Counted from the stretch's first letter, positions 16,740-25,368 are shown. The stretch is 64,000 nucleotides of DNA from Haloimpatiens sp042688525 (GCF_042688525.2 NZ_JBHWAB010000001.1:2170001-2234000); one strand, 5' to 3'. The notes: a model not told the origin generated them from the sequence alone. A program made the numbers and translations.

Positions 16740-17951
16740 TTGACTTATGTAAGATTGAAAATGGAATCTCCTTTAATGGTTGTAGGAAGAAATTTAACAA
16801 ATAATTATAGAGAGTCATTACCTTATATTTCGGGAGATAGAATAAGAGCTGGGTTTGCAAAATATATTCTTCAGAATTGTCCAATTTATGAAGTAAATAA
16901 AAAAGAAGTGGTAAATGAAAAAGAAAATAAGGTTAGATGTAACTGGGTTTATTATAGAAACAAAAAAGAATGTGAAAAATGTAAATTTTCACAAGCATGT
17001 AAGGAATTTTCAAATATGAAGTTTTCTTTTTTTTATCCAGAAGGAACAGATATATTACCTTTTACAGCTATGAGTTGTAAATATAATAAAAAGCATGGCT
17101 TTAAAGATATTTTAATAAGACCAAAGGAAATAAAATGTAAAAAGTGTATAGAAAAAGATAATACAAGTATGGCAGGAAGAATGGAAGCAGTGTATGGATT
17201 TAGAAAAGGGAAGAATGTTTTTGAAGTAGATAAAGTAATTTATACAAGGAATGCTATAAATAAATATACAAAAACATCTAAGGAAAGTGCATTATATAAT
17301 ATTGTAGCGGTCAAAAATGATTATTTTGAAGGAGAAATTCAAGGAATTGAACCATTACTTAAAGTAATGGAAGAAGTAGATAACGAGAAAATTGTTAGAA
17401 TCGGTTCCTATACAAGTATAGGTATGGGATTAGCTGAAATTGAAGTTGATAACAAAAGCTATAAGTGTAAAGAAGAAAATTTGATTCAAAAATTAAACCA
17501 ATTTAATCAAAGAATTAAAGATGAAGATTATTATAAAGAGTATGATGAGAAGTTTAACTATATACCTATTTTGTTTAAGAGTAATGCAAAATTAGGTTTA
17601 GAGAAAGAAAAAGTAGATGGTTATTTATCAGATAATGAATATAGAGATAGATGGAAGAAACTTTTAAGAAAAGATATAAAATTTGATTTTGAAATAGAAA
17701 AGGTTTATACCGAAACAGAAAATTATAGAGGATATGATTTATCAAAAGAATTTAATGATATTAGAGAAGATATAGTAGTTTTAAATAAAATGGGGACAAC
17801 CATTTTATTTAAAACAAAAGAAGATTTAACAAATTTAGTTAAAGATTTAAGTAAGATTCAAGTTAAAGGACTTGGTTTTGAAAGAGAAAATGGATTCGGA
17901 AAAATTGAAATTTGTAATGAATTACATTTGAAAGGAGAAATTTATGAATAA
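16740..17951 (+). CDS. csx10: Csx10-like Cas5 subunit of type III-D
   Basis: A 403-residue protein starting at TTG right after the preceding stop, with AAAGGAGGGG upstream. LPYISGDRIRAGFAKYIL replaces the PGS motif of Cas7. Cysteine clusters lie near residues 62-92 (CNW, CEKCKFSQAC) and 130-140 (CKKC). The end, VKGLGFERENGFGKIEI, fits the C-terminal Gly-rich motif of Csx10. In type III-D this protein caps the 5' end of the crRNA. The call rests on size, motifs and its place between Cas7 genes. Confidence 0.72.
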   Translation: MTYVRLKMESPLMVVGRNLTNNYRESLPYISGDRIRAGFAKYILQNCPIYEVNKKEVVNEKENKVRCNWVYYRNKKECEKCKFSQACKEFSNMKFSFFYPEGTDILPFTAMSCKYNKKHGFKDILIRPKEIKCKKCIEKDNTSMAGRMEAVYGFRKGKNVFEVDKVIYTRNAINKYTKTSKESALYNIVAVKNDYFEGEIQGIEPLLKVMEEVDNEKIVRIGSYTSIGMGLAEIEVDNKSYKCKEENLIQKLNQFNQRIKDEDYYKEYDEKFNYIPILFKSNAKLGLEKEKVDGYLSDNEYRDRWKKLLRKDIKFDFEIEKVYTETENYRGYDLSKEFNDIREDIVVLNKMGTTILFKTKEDLTNLVKDLSKIQVKGLGFERENGFGKIEICNELHLKGEIYE

Positions 17952-18327
17952 GAAAGAAATAATTGAGTTAGTTGAAGAAGTGGCATCAATAAATAATTTC
18001 TGTGAAATTATTGAAAATAAAGATAATAAAAGTAGAAATTCAAAAAAAATTGGTACTAGCCAGTTTAGAGATATCGCTAATATGTGCAAAAATGCTGATT
18101 GTTCTGAAGAAATAAAGTTACTTATTCAGTATAAAACAACAAAAGGTAATGGGTGGAATAATAAAATTCCTAATAAAAATAATGGTAAAAAATTTGGAAA
18201 CATTATTGTAGATTATATTGAAAAAATAGAAGTAAAATTTGATAAAGATGAAAAATCAAAGTTAGATGCTATAAGCAAATTTTTTGGTTATCTTTTTTGG
18301 AAAGCTAAAGTTGTGAAAAGTAAATAA
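17944..18327 (+). CDS. Small subunit, Cas11/Csm2-like
   Basis: A 127-residue basic, mostly helical protein whose ATG overlaps the csx10 stop by 8 bases, with AAAGGAG before it. GTSQFRDIANM resembles the TSQ(I/L)R motif of Csm2, and the end FFGYLFWKAKV fits the final helix. Csm2/Cas11 proteins line the effector next to Cas7. Similarity is short, so an unrelated small subunit cannot be excluded. Confidence 0.65.
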   Translation: MNKKEIIELVEEVASINNFCEIIENKDNKSRNSKKIGTSQFRDIANMCKNADCSEEIKLLIQYKTTKGNGWNNKIPNKNNGKKFGNIIVDYIEKIEVKFDKDEKSKLDAISKFFGYLFWKAKVVKSK

Positions 18328-18340
18328 GGGGAGTGGCAAA

Positions 18341-19066
18341 ATGCTTTATGATAAATTTGTTAATAGAATAATTGTAACAGGAATAATTGAAAATAAAGTA
18401 CCTATTTTTATTGGTAAAGGAAATGAAGGGTTTGATCCTACAGAAGTAGATTCACCAGTTTTAAAAGATTATAAAGGAAATCCAGTTATTCCAGGTTCTT
18501 CTTTAAAAGGGGTACTTAGAAGTACTGTAGAAAGAATACTAAGTAATGAAGTATTTGAAAATCACTGGAAAGTTTGTGATATTTTAAGTAAAGAAAAGTG
18601 TTGTTTAACTGATGTAGATTTTAAAAAATTAAAAGAAGAAATTAAAGATGAAAAACAATTATCAGAAAAAATTTATGAAAGTTGTTGTGATGTTTGTAAG
18701 TTATTTGGAGGATACCATTTTGCAGGAAAATTACAGATAAAAGATATGAATTTTATTGGTGAAAAGGCTAAATTTGGTTATAGAGATGGTGTCGGAATTG
18801 ATAGAGATACAGGTGCATCTAAAGACGGAATAAAATATAATTTTGAAGTAGTTGAAGCAGAAAGTAAATTTTCATTTTATATGATAGCAGATAATTTGGA
18901 AGAAAAACAGAAAAAACTTTTTGATTTGATAATAAAGCTTTTAGAAGATGGTGAGATATCAGTAGGGGGAAAAACAAGCAGAGGACTTGGACAAATAATT
19001 TTGAAAGATAAAAAAGTAGAAGTAATTAATAAAGATAATTTGGCTAAGTATTATGGTTTAGAATAG
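18341..19066 (+). CDS. Cas7-family protein, Csm3-like
   Basis: A 241-residue protein, normal for Csm3. The order is IGKGNEGFDPTEVDSPVL (a loop with candidate catalytic Asp), VIPGSSLKGVLRSTVE, CDVCKLFG zinc ligands, GYRDGVGIDRDTGASKDG thumb and GGKTSRGLGQI at the C-terminus. Csm3 proteins cut target RNA every six bases. AAGGGGAG lies before the ATG. This is the most canonical of the four Cas7 proteins here. Confidence 0.85.
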   Translation: MLYDKFVNRIIVTGIIENKVPIFIGKGNEGFDPTEVDSPVLKDYKGNPVIPGSSLKGVLRSTVERILSNEVFENHWKVCDILSKEKCCLTDVDFKKLKEEIKDEKQLSEKIYESCCDVCKLFGGYHFAGKLQIKDMNFIGEKAKFGYRDGVGIDRDTGASKDGIKYNFEVVEAESKFSFYMIADNLEEKQKKLFDLIIKLLEDGEISVGGKTSRGLGQIILKDKKVEVINKDNLAKYYGLE

Positions 19067-19077
19067 GAGGTATAATT

Positions 19078-19869
19078 ATGCTAAAAAAGTTAAAAAGTGA
19101 ATGTATTATAAGATTTGATTTATCAACTAATGGACCACTTTTAATAAGAGATGGTAAACCTTCTGAACTTGATCCAACGATTCCAGATATTCAATTTATA
19201 AGAAATATGCATAATGGAAAACTTGAACCGGTTATGCCAGGAAGTAGCATTAAAGGCGTATTTAGAAGTAGAGTAGAAAGACTTCTATACAATATATATG
19301 AATGTTGCGATATATTTAGTAAAAAAAATAATGAGAATTGTAAATTCAAATATGATAATAAAAACGATTCAGGCAAAGATAAATATCAGAAAAGTTGTCC
19401 AGCTTGCAAGATGTTTGGAAATTTAGGTCTTAAAGGAAGAGTTCAATTTAAAGATGCTTTTATAAAAGATGGTAATTATAAATTAGGAAAAAGAACTAAT
19501 GTGGGAATAGATAGAATTACTGGTGCAGCAATAAAAGGAGCTTTGTTTGATCCAGAAGTTTTGGAAGATGGAACTTTTGAGTGCGAAATAAAAATGGAAA
19601 ATTATTTTAGATGGCAATTAAAGTTGATAATATATGTTTTAGAAGAAATAAATGAAGGATATGTAACATTTGGAGCATCTACTTCAAGAGGTTTTGGTAA
19701 TATGAAGTTTAGTACTTTTAAAATTATTTCTAAAGAATATGGATTATTTAAAAATGGATTTTATAGAAAAAAAGAATGTGATTTTAATAAATTGAAAGAA
19801 ATATTAAAGAATACAAAAATAAATAGCGAATCAATAAAGGAGGTAGAACTAGATGGGCAAGCCATATAG
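19078..19869 (+). CDS. Cas7-family protein, Csm3-like (second)
   Basis: A 263-residue protein with the same layout as its upstream neighbour: IRDGKPSELDPTIPDIQF loop with several Asp, VMPGSSIKGVFRSRVE, CPACKMFG zinc ligands, TNVGIDRITGAAIKG thumb and FGASTSRGFGNM. The two adjacent genes are probably a duplicate pair. AGGAGG precedes the ATG by 6 bases. Its 3' end overlaps the next gene by 17 bases. Confidence 0.85.
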   Translation: MLKKLKSECIIRFDLSTNGPLLIRDGKPSELDPTIPDIQFIRNMHNGKLEPVMPGSSIKGVFRSRVERLLYNIYECCDIFSKKNNENCKFKYDNKNDSGKDKYQKSCPACKMFGNLGLKGRVQFKDAFIKDGNYKLGKRTNVGIDRITGAAIKGALFDPEVLEDGTFECEIKMENYFRWQLKLIIYVLEEINEGYVTFGASTSRGFGNMKFSTFKIISKEYGLFKNGFYRKKECDFNKLKEILKNTKINSESIKEVELDGQAI

Positions 19870-20764
19870 TTTTGTACCTTTATTGGGTAAAAAAAATTAT
19901 AAAGTAATGGATAAAGAATTATATAGAGGAAAAATTAAACTAAAAATAACAACTATAACGCCACTATATATTGCAAGAGCTGAAATATGGGAGAAAGATA
20001 ACAAAAAACTTAGAAAAAGATTTTATCAAATTAATAATAAATATTTAATACCTGGGAGTAGCTTAAAAGGTGTAGTTAGAACAATTGCTGAAAGTGTTTC
20101 TTATAGTTGTATAAAGACAAGACAAAACCGAAACATGAATATGATTAAAAAAGAACATGTTTCTAATAAGAAATGTAATTGTATTGTTTGTAAAACTTTT
20201 GGGGAAATGTTTTATAAAAGTAAAGTTATTTTTAAGGATTTTGTGTTTAAAAAGGGAGATACTTACACTAAGTGTGTACCTAAATTAATGAATCCTCATC
20301 CTGAAAAAGGATTTTATAAAGAAAATGGAAAATTCAAAGGTGTTAAATTTTATTATCATGGAACAAATCAAAGTGTAGAAAATGGTTCAATACCAGTAGA
20401 GGCTATGAAACCAAATTCTTGTTTTGAGGGAGAGGTGTTATTTCAAGAATTAGATAAAGAACAATTAAAATTGTTATGTTTTAGTTTGGGATTAGATGGA
20501 AGTATACAGCTTAAATTAGGGTATAATAAACCTGGGTATTTTGGAAGTTGTAAAGTTGAAAGTATGAAAGCTGAAATTGGAAAAATAAAAGGATTAGAAA
20601 CTATTGAAAAACAATTTGATGCAAAAGAATTAGCTTGTCAATGGGGAAAACAGGATGATAAAATTTTAGATAATATTAATAAATTAAGAGAAATCTTAAG
20701 TTATGAAAATGCAAGAAAAATTTCAGATTGGCAAATAAATGAGAATGGTCAAAAAAGTTATTAG
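19853..20764 (+). CDS. Cas7-family protein, divergent (fourth RAMP)
   Basis: A 303-residue protein with LIPGSSLKGVVRTIAES, CNCIVCKTFG zinc ligands and a glycine-rich GYNKPGYFGSCKV end. The loop before PGSS is rich in Lys and has no Asp in the position used for cleavage, and the GIDR thumb is missing. It may therefore be a non-cleaving or 3'-capping subunit, as Csm5 is in III-A. AAAGGAGG lies before its ATG, inside the preceding gene. Confidence 0.75.
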   Translation: MGKPYSFVPLLGKKNYKVMDKELYRGKIKLKITTITPLYIARAEIWEKDNKKLRKRFYQINNKYLIPGSSLKGVVRTIAESVSYSCIKTRQNRNMNMIKKEHVSNKKCNCIVCKTFGEMFYKSKVIFKDFVFKKGDTYTKCVPKLMNPHPEKGFYKENGKFKGVKFYYHGTNQSVENGSIPVEAMKPNSCFEGEVLFQELDKEQLKLLCFSLGLDGSIQLKLGYNKPGYFGSCKVESMKAEIGKIKGLETIEKQFDAKELACQWGKQDDKILDNINKLREILSYENARKISDWQINENGQKSY

Positions 20765-20774
20765 AGGTGATCTA

Positions 20775-21233
20775 ATGAATGGTAAGAAAAGATTATTAAA
20801 ATTATCAGAAAAAATAGGTGAATTGTCAGTACAAGAAGCCATTGGATTAATATTGAGTATGATACAGAGTGTAGAAGAAAAAAATCAAGGTAAAGATGAA
20901 TTGTTAGAATATATTTATATTGCTAATAATAATTTAAATAATTTTAGTGGATTTAAGAATGCACAATATGAAATGCATAAATTATTAAATGATATATTAT
21001 GTATATCAAAACAAAATGAAAAAGTGGTAATAAAAAATAGAGATTACGATTGTTTAAGTTTTAATGAATTTAAGTATGTTATGAGTTGGGCCAGAAAAAT
21101 TTCAATGAATTCTAAACTTAAAAAAAATAAGAAAAATACTAATTCGGAAAAAGTAGTTAAGGGAAATAATGCAAACTTAAATGTAAACAAAATTGATGAA
21201 AGATGGAATGCTTTAAAAAATTATAAATTTTAG
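20775..21233 (+). CDS. Unknown protein closing the type III-D operon
   Basis: A 152-residue protein. ATG 20775 has AGAGGTGA upstream and lies 10 bases after the preceding stop; an in-frame ATG at 20739 is inside that gene. The sequence is helical and charged with a Lys/Asn-rich tail and WARKISMNSKLKKNKK near residue 105. I recognise no family. Its place fits an accessory or extra small subunit (type III-D loci often carry Csx19 here), but sequence support is lacking. Confidence 0.65.
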   Translation: MNGKKRLLKLSEKIGELSVQEAIGLILSMIQSVEEKNQGKDELLEYIYIANNNLNNFSGFKNAQYEMHKLLNDILCISKQNEKVVIKNRDYDCLSFNEFKYVMSWARKISMNSKLKKNKKNTNSEKVVKGNNANLNVNKIDERWNALKNYKF

Positions 21234-21498
21234 AGCGTCATATAGATGTACATTGATACAGAAAAAACATTTTTAAAGTTTGGAAAATAGAAAATGGGTT
21301 TTATAGGCACAATTCAAATAAAAATTTTCCAACCACATTAGAATAAAAAACTAACTAAAACATTGAAGTAACTACTTTTATAAATATTTTGTTAAAAGGC
21401 TTTTCAAAAGAAAAAACAGTTGGAAAATTTTAATAGAATCTTTTATTTTCAATGGGTTTGTGATATTCTTAATTTTGAAAAATGGGTATTTTACTATG
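21234..21498 (+). promoter_or_regulatory. Leader of III-D-type array F
   Basis: The last 55 bases closely match the leaders of arrays E and G (CAATGGGTTTGTGATATTC, then ATTTTACTATG). The outer part has diverged. No gene lies here. Confidence 0.65.
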
Positions 21499-21594
21499 GT
21501 TGAACAGTAACATGAGATGTATTTAAATAGAGCATTTAATATATTTCTACTTGAATCAAGATTTGTTGAACAGTAACATAGGATGTATTAAGTA
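21499..21594 (+). CRISPR. CRISPR mini-array F (2 repeats, 1 spacer)
   Basis: Repeats at 21499 and 21565 begin GTTGAACAGTAACATRRG. The second is degenerate at its end, as in the other arrays. One 36-nt spacer (21529-21564). The repeat differs from array E at the AATAAC/AGTAAC position. Confidence 0.88.
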
Positions 21595-21654
21595 TTTTGA
21601 AAATAGTACAATATCTTAAATTTTTAATTGGGAATTTTAAGATCATGTATATAA

Positions 21655-21737
21655 AGGATAAATTGGACAAGCTTAAACTTTACTCTCACAGGTATTCCTT
21701 ACGAGTAGTAAACTTTAAGCTATGTCCAATTTTTTTA
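21655..21737. repeat. Long inverted repeat
   Basis: AAATTGGACA followed by AGCTTAAACTTTACT pairs with AGTAAACTTTAAGCT and TGTCCAATTT around a loop of about 20 bases. It may be a transposon end hairpin, a small noncoding RNA or a terminator; T-rich DNA follows on the plus strand. Confidence 0.6.
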
Positions 21738-21744
21738 ATTTTAA

Positions 21745-21890
21745 ACCCCTGCCCCCTAAAAGGGGAAGCTGTGGTATTCCTCTAGGGTCAATTGGGTGGA
21801 CTAACCTTTACCAAGGCAGGTTCACCCTCTGTTGCCATTTATAAAGGCTTGTCCTTAAGTAAAGACCAAGACCGATATGAAAGAGAAGAT
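21745..21890 (-). mobile_element. Possible decayed IS605/TnpB right end with omega-RNA-like scaffold
   Basis: On the minus strand this GC-richer stretch reads GAGGGTGAACCTGCCTTGG, then GGAATACCACAGC and a CCCCTTTTAGGGG hairpin. That order resembles the 3' end of tnpB genes with their omega RNA. No intact tnpB or tnpA is present, so it would be a remnant. The assignment is from pattern memory only. Confidence 0.35.
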
Positions 21891-22104
21891 AGTAGTATAC
21901 ATAATAGACCATTCACTAATAATACTTTTTATTTGGGAAATAGAAGAGGTGTTTTGTGAAATTCAGAATAGAGAATTTCACAAATGTTAACCATTTTTGT
22001 GGTGAAATTGCTTCTTTAGGTTCAGATTAAATTAAAAAGTTTTTGTTCTTTTCAGGAACTTTTAAAATATCTGTTCATAGAATTTATTGATACACAGATT
22101 GTAT

Positions 22105-22294
22105 TATTTTTTAGATTTTTCCCAACCGTAATAAAAATTGAAACCTAGTTAAAGTGTTCAAATCACTGGCCTTAAAAGTGTTTTAACGTTAGATTTTGAA
22201 AAAATAGAAATCGGTTGGTAAAATTTTTTGAAAACCTTGAAATATCAATGGGTTTGTGATTTTCTTAATTTTAAGAAATGGCTATTTTACTATG
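22105..22294 (+). promoter_or_regulatory. Leader of III-D-type array G
   Basis: Closely matches the array E leader over most of its length (TTTTTCCCAACCGTAATAAA near the start, ATCGGTTGGTAAAATTTTT in the middle, TGGCTATTTTACTATG at the end), directly before the first repeat. Confidence 0.75.
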
Positions 22295-22915
22295 GTTGAA
22301 CATTAACATAAGATGTATTTAAATTAATCTACTTTATTTTCTTTATTTTCATATTCTTGTTGAACATTAACATAAGATGTATTTAAATTCTGTTATATCT
22401 CTTATAGTTACATTTTCAAATACAGTTGAACATTAACATAAGATGTATTTAAATCATTTACATTTTAAAAATTTTTCAAGCATTTCCATGTTGAACATTA
22501 ACATAAGATGTATTTAAATAGAGCAGATGTAAACGCGCCGTGTAAAGTCCAGCGGCGTTGAACATTAACATAAGATGTATTTAAATTAGAATTTTACCCA
22601 TTTGTGATTATTGAAATTATACGTTGAACATTAACATAAGATGTATTTAAATCTCTTATTCATGGCCAAAAACTTTGGTAATATCGTGTTGAACATTAAC
22701 ATAAGATGTATTTAAATTTTATACACGCATAACCTAAATGCATTGTTACCACTCGTTGAACATTAACATAAGATGTATTTAAATTTTAATATCTTAAAAA
22801 AATTAATATTTTTTTCTCTAGTTGAACATTAACATAAGATGTATTTAAATTTTATATACTCAATTCCAAATACAACAGCTCCTTCGTTGAACATTAACAT
22901 ATGATGTACTAAACT
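22295..22915 (+). CRISPR. CRISPR array G (10 repeats)
   Basis: Repeats start at 22295, 22359, 22425, 22490, 22557, 22623, 22688, 22755, 22821 and 22886. They begin GTTGAACATTAACATAAG and end ATGTATTTAAAT; the last is degenerate. Compared with array E the repeat has ATTAAC for AATAAC and AAG for GAG, changes shared by the intact copies of this array. Nine spacers of 34-37 nt. Confidence 0.97.
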
Positions 22916-22923
22916 TCAAAATA

Positions 22924-22968
22924 TTAAAGAGGATGTAGAAAAATTAAAGTTTTCTACATCCTCTTTAA
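22924..22968 (+). terminator. Terminator of array G
   Basis: A perfect stem of about 19 bp (TTAAAGAGGATGTAGAAAA and its complement) with a 7-base loop, directly after the last repeat. Confidence 0.8.
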
Positions 22969-22981
22969 TTAATATCTTAAC

Positions 22982-23237
22982 TCAACTTTCGGAGAACAAA
23001 AATACTCTCTAGCGAAGGGAAATGATATCTTGCGTAAGAAACATTTGAACAAAGTTTACAAGTTCTTAGCTTTACGAATTTGAAAAAAAGTTATTTTTTA
23101 ATTACTGATTCCTACGGAATATTAATTAAAAAATCTTTTTTCAATATGAGTAAAGCTTAGAACTTGTTACTGAAGTGAAAGGTTTGTAAGCAAGATATCA
23201 TTTCCCGTAGCGGCTATTTTTTACCTGCGAAAGTTGA
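22982..23237. repeat. Palindromic intergenic element, copy 1 (type A)
   Basis: About 256 bp that fold back on themselves. The left arm starts TCAACTTTCGG and the right arm ends CGAAAGTTGA. Inner blocks AATGATATCTTGC, AAGTTCTTAGCTTTAC and TTGAAAAAAAGTTATTTTTTAA each have a near-complement in the other arm, with GATTCCTACGGAATAT at the centre. It has no coding capacity. Confidence 0.92.
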
Positions 23238-23324
23238 ATTTATTTAAATAGTAAAAAAAGATTTTCAAAAGCTAGCTTTTGAAAATCTTTCAATATCTGT
23301 TCTTTAAACTTTTTACTTTATACT

Positions 23325-24332
23325 CTACTTAAGTATATATACTTTAACGTATTTTACTCCCCATCTACAGGCTTCCCTGTACGTATTAAAGAAAACATCA
23401 ACTTTGTTTCCTTTTATAGCAGTACCAGTATCTGCAGCAATAGCTAAACCATATCCTTCAACATAAACCTTTGTTCCTAAAGGAATAATTCTAGGATCTA
23501 CGGCAATTGTACTATAACCTCCAGGATTTCTAGCAGCTCGCATTCCTGAAGCAGTATAAGCCACACGTGCTCCATTAATAGGGGAGTACGCAGTAGATTT
23601 AACATTAATTACTCTTGAACTAGAAGAAGCATATCCTCCTCTTGATACAGGAGCTTTAGGTGCAGAGCCTTTGTGAATTACTTTGTTTACAGGAGCTTTT
23701 ACAACTTTTTCACTAACAACTTTTCTTGAAACTTCTTTGTTGTTTTCATACACAATTTGAGTTAAAATTTGTTTTTCTCCAGTAGTTCCTTCTTGAACTG
23801 TTTTCTTTGTAGTGTTTGGTAAATCTGCTTTGTTTTGAACTATTGTCTTAAACGCAATTGGTTTTGATTCTTTAACTGTTTTTGTTTTAACTCTTGTTAT
23901 TGTGATTTCCATATCTTTAGACAATTTTGTGTCTTTACTTGGCATAAGCTTGTCTTCATTTCCTAAAGTTATTCCTTCTATTTTTAGTAATGATTCAACA
24001 TTTTCTTCTGAAGATTTTAATGAAATATTTTTTGCATCTACAGAAATTTTAACAGGAATAGCTTTTTTTATTGTTATGCTCTGATGATTAGCTATTTTTG
24101 AATCTAGCGAAGGTGTGATTTTGTCCTCAGAATCCAATTTGATTTTTTCATTTTGTAAAACTTCTTTAACTGTATCTTTATATGTTGTTATTATTTGTTT
24201 TTTACCATCAATAATAACTGTTAATTTTTTTCTTGGTATATATACTCCTGCAATTATTATGCCTATAACTATGATTGTCACAAGTAGAATTAATTGTTTT
24301 TTCATATTTTTTATACCAGTAAAATTAATAAT
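23325..24332 (-). CDS. YabE-like cell-wall protein (DUF348, G5 and 3D domains)
   Basis: An N-terminal membrane anchor (LILLVTIIVIGIIIAGVYI) is followed by two DUF348 repeats (VIIDGKKQIITTYKDTV about 30, ISVDAKNISLKSSEENV about 87). A G5 domain follows (about 135-205), then a Ser-rich linker and a C-terminal 3D domain with AVDPRIIPLGTKVYVEGYG and AADTG, the Asp triad of lytic transglycosylase-like folds. The family acts on peptidoglycan outside the cell, with links to spore outgrowth. The first ATG (24305) has no ribosome site near it, whereas AGGAGG at 24339-24344 is six bases from an in-frame ATT at 24332; I set the start there. With ATG the protein is 326 residues. Confidence 0.85.
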   Translation of the reverse strand: MINFTGIKNMKKQLILLVTIIVIGIIIAGVYIPRKKLTVIIDGKKQIITTYKDTVKEVLQNEKIKLDSEDKITPSLDSKIANHQSITIKKAIPVKISVDAKNISLKSSEENVESLLKIEGITLGNEDKLMPSKDTKLSKDMEITITRVKTKTVKESKPIAFKTIVQNKADLPNTTKKTVQEGTTGEKQILTQIVYENNKEVSRKVVSEKVVKAPVNKVIHKGSAPKAPVSRGGYASSSSRVINVKSTAYSPINGARVAYTASGMRAARNPGGYSTIAVDPRIIPLGTKVYVEGYGLAIAADTGTAIKGNKVDVFFNTYREACRWGVKYVKVYILK

Positions 24333-24603
24333 ATTCGCCTCCTTTTTTATTTATATATATGCTGAATAATAAGATTTGATTTCACTTTTTATTAAAAAGT
24401 TTATTTATCAAAATTAACTATACTGTAATAACATTGTAACTATATTGTAACCATTAATCTAATAATATCGTTAAGTATACATTAACAAATATAAATTGTC
24501 AAATTGACTTCCAAATAGTGTAAAAATTTTATATAAAAATTCATAAAAATCATTAACTATGTGATATAATGTATCTATATTAAAATAATTATAGGGTGAT
24601 GTT
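24333..24603. promoter_or_regulatory. Divergent promoter region
   Basis: AT-rich gap between divergent genes. GTGATATAAT with TATAAT at 24565-24570 is a likely -10 for the rightward gene. Nothing else is recognised. Confidence 0.45.
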
Positions 24604-25368
24604 ATGAACATATTTAGTGTTATAAATATTGATATAGTTAACTCAAGAAAATTGCAAGATAGACAAGCTATACAAGAAACTTTAAACAATTATATAAAAG
24701 AAGTAAATAATACTTTTAAAGAAGATTTGGCATCTTCAATAACTATGACCTTAGGAGATGAATGGCAAATTGTCTTAAAGGAACCTAACAAAAGTTATTG
24801 TATCATAGATAAATTTCAAAGGTTGCTAAAAAAATATAATATTGATATTTACGCAGGAATTGGAATAGGAAGTATTAGTACAAAAATTTATGATGATACA
24901 AGACTTATGGATGGAGAATGTTTTGTAAAGGCTAGAGAAGCTTTAAATATATCCAAAAACAATAATAGGTTTTATAGTAAAAACTTAAATAGTAAAAAAA
25001 ATAGAATATACTTTAATGGTGAAAATATTAATTTTATTAATCATACTCTAACTACTCCTATACTTAGAGAAGTAGCAGTTACTGGAGAAGAAGAATCATT
25101 ATGTTCATTATCTATAAATAATATTATAAATACATTAATTGAAAATAATGAAGTATTAAAAAGTAAAATTACAAATAAGCAATTAGAAATTATAGATCTT
25201 TATGAAAAAGTAGGATCATACAATAATATAGTTAAAAACAGGCCAGAAATTTCTAAAGCTAGTATAAGTCAAAAGTTAAATGATGCTAATTACTTTGTCA
25301 TTAACAATAATGATTTTATGATACAGTCATTATTAGATTTATATTGTAAAATTAGGGGAGGAAGTTAG
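24604..25368 (+). CDS. SatD-like protein
   Basis: A 254-residue protein. NIDIVNSRKLQDRQAIQETLN at the start, TMTLGDEWQIVLKEP (about 48-62), YAGIGIGSIST and DGECFVKAREALNI match the SatD family, found in SAT operons of streptococci and in many clostridia. The N-terminal fold looks like a nucleotide-cyclase-type module, and a C-terminal helix-turn-helix-like segment (KASISQKLNDANYF) may bind DNA. The molecular function is unknown. It is followed one base later by a DUF3307 membrane protein, a common pairing. Confidence 0.8.
   Translation: MNIFSVINIDIVNSRKLQDRQAIQETLNNYIKEVNNTFKEDLASSITMTLGDEWQIVLKEPNKSYCIIDKFQRLLKKYNIDIYAGIGIGSISTKIYDDTRLMDGECFVKAREALNISKNNNRFYSKNLNSKKNRIYFNGENINFINHTLTTPILREVAVTGEEESLCSLSINNIINTLIENNEVLKSKITNKQLEIIDLYEKVGSYNNIVKNRPEISKASISQKLNDANYFVINNNDFMIQSLLDLYCKIRGGS

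Larger units (their letters stand above)
21595..22104. other. Gene-free region between arrays F and G
   Basis: It holds the 21655-21737 inverted repeat and a GC-richer segment at 21745-21890 that looks like a decayed IS605-type end (both listed separately). The rest is AT-rich with no credible gene. A short frame at 21597-21785 runs across the hairpin and is not convincing. Confidence 0.5.

Noticed and set aside
22924..22968. Extra CRISPR unit or tracr-like RNA after array G
   Set aside because: It is a simple perfect hairpin right after a degenerate last repeat, best explained as a terminator.
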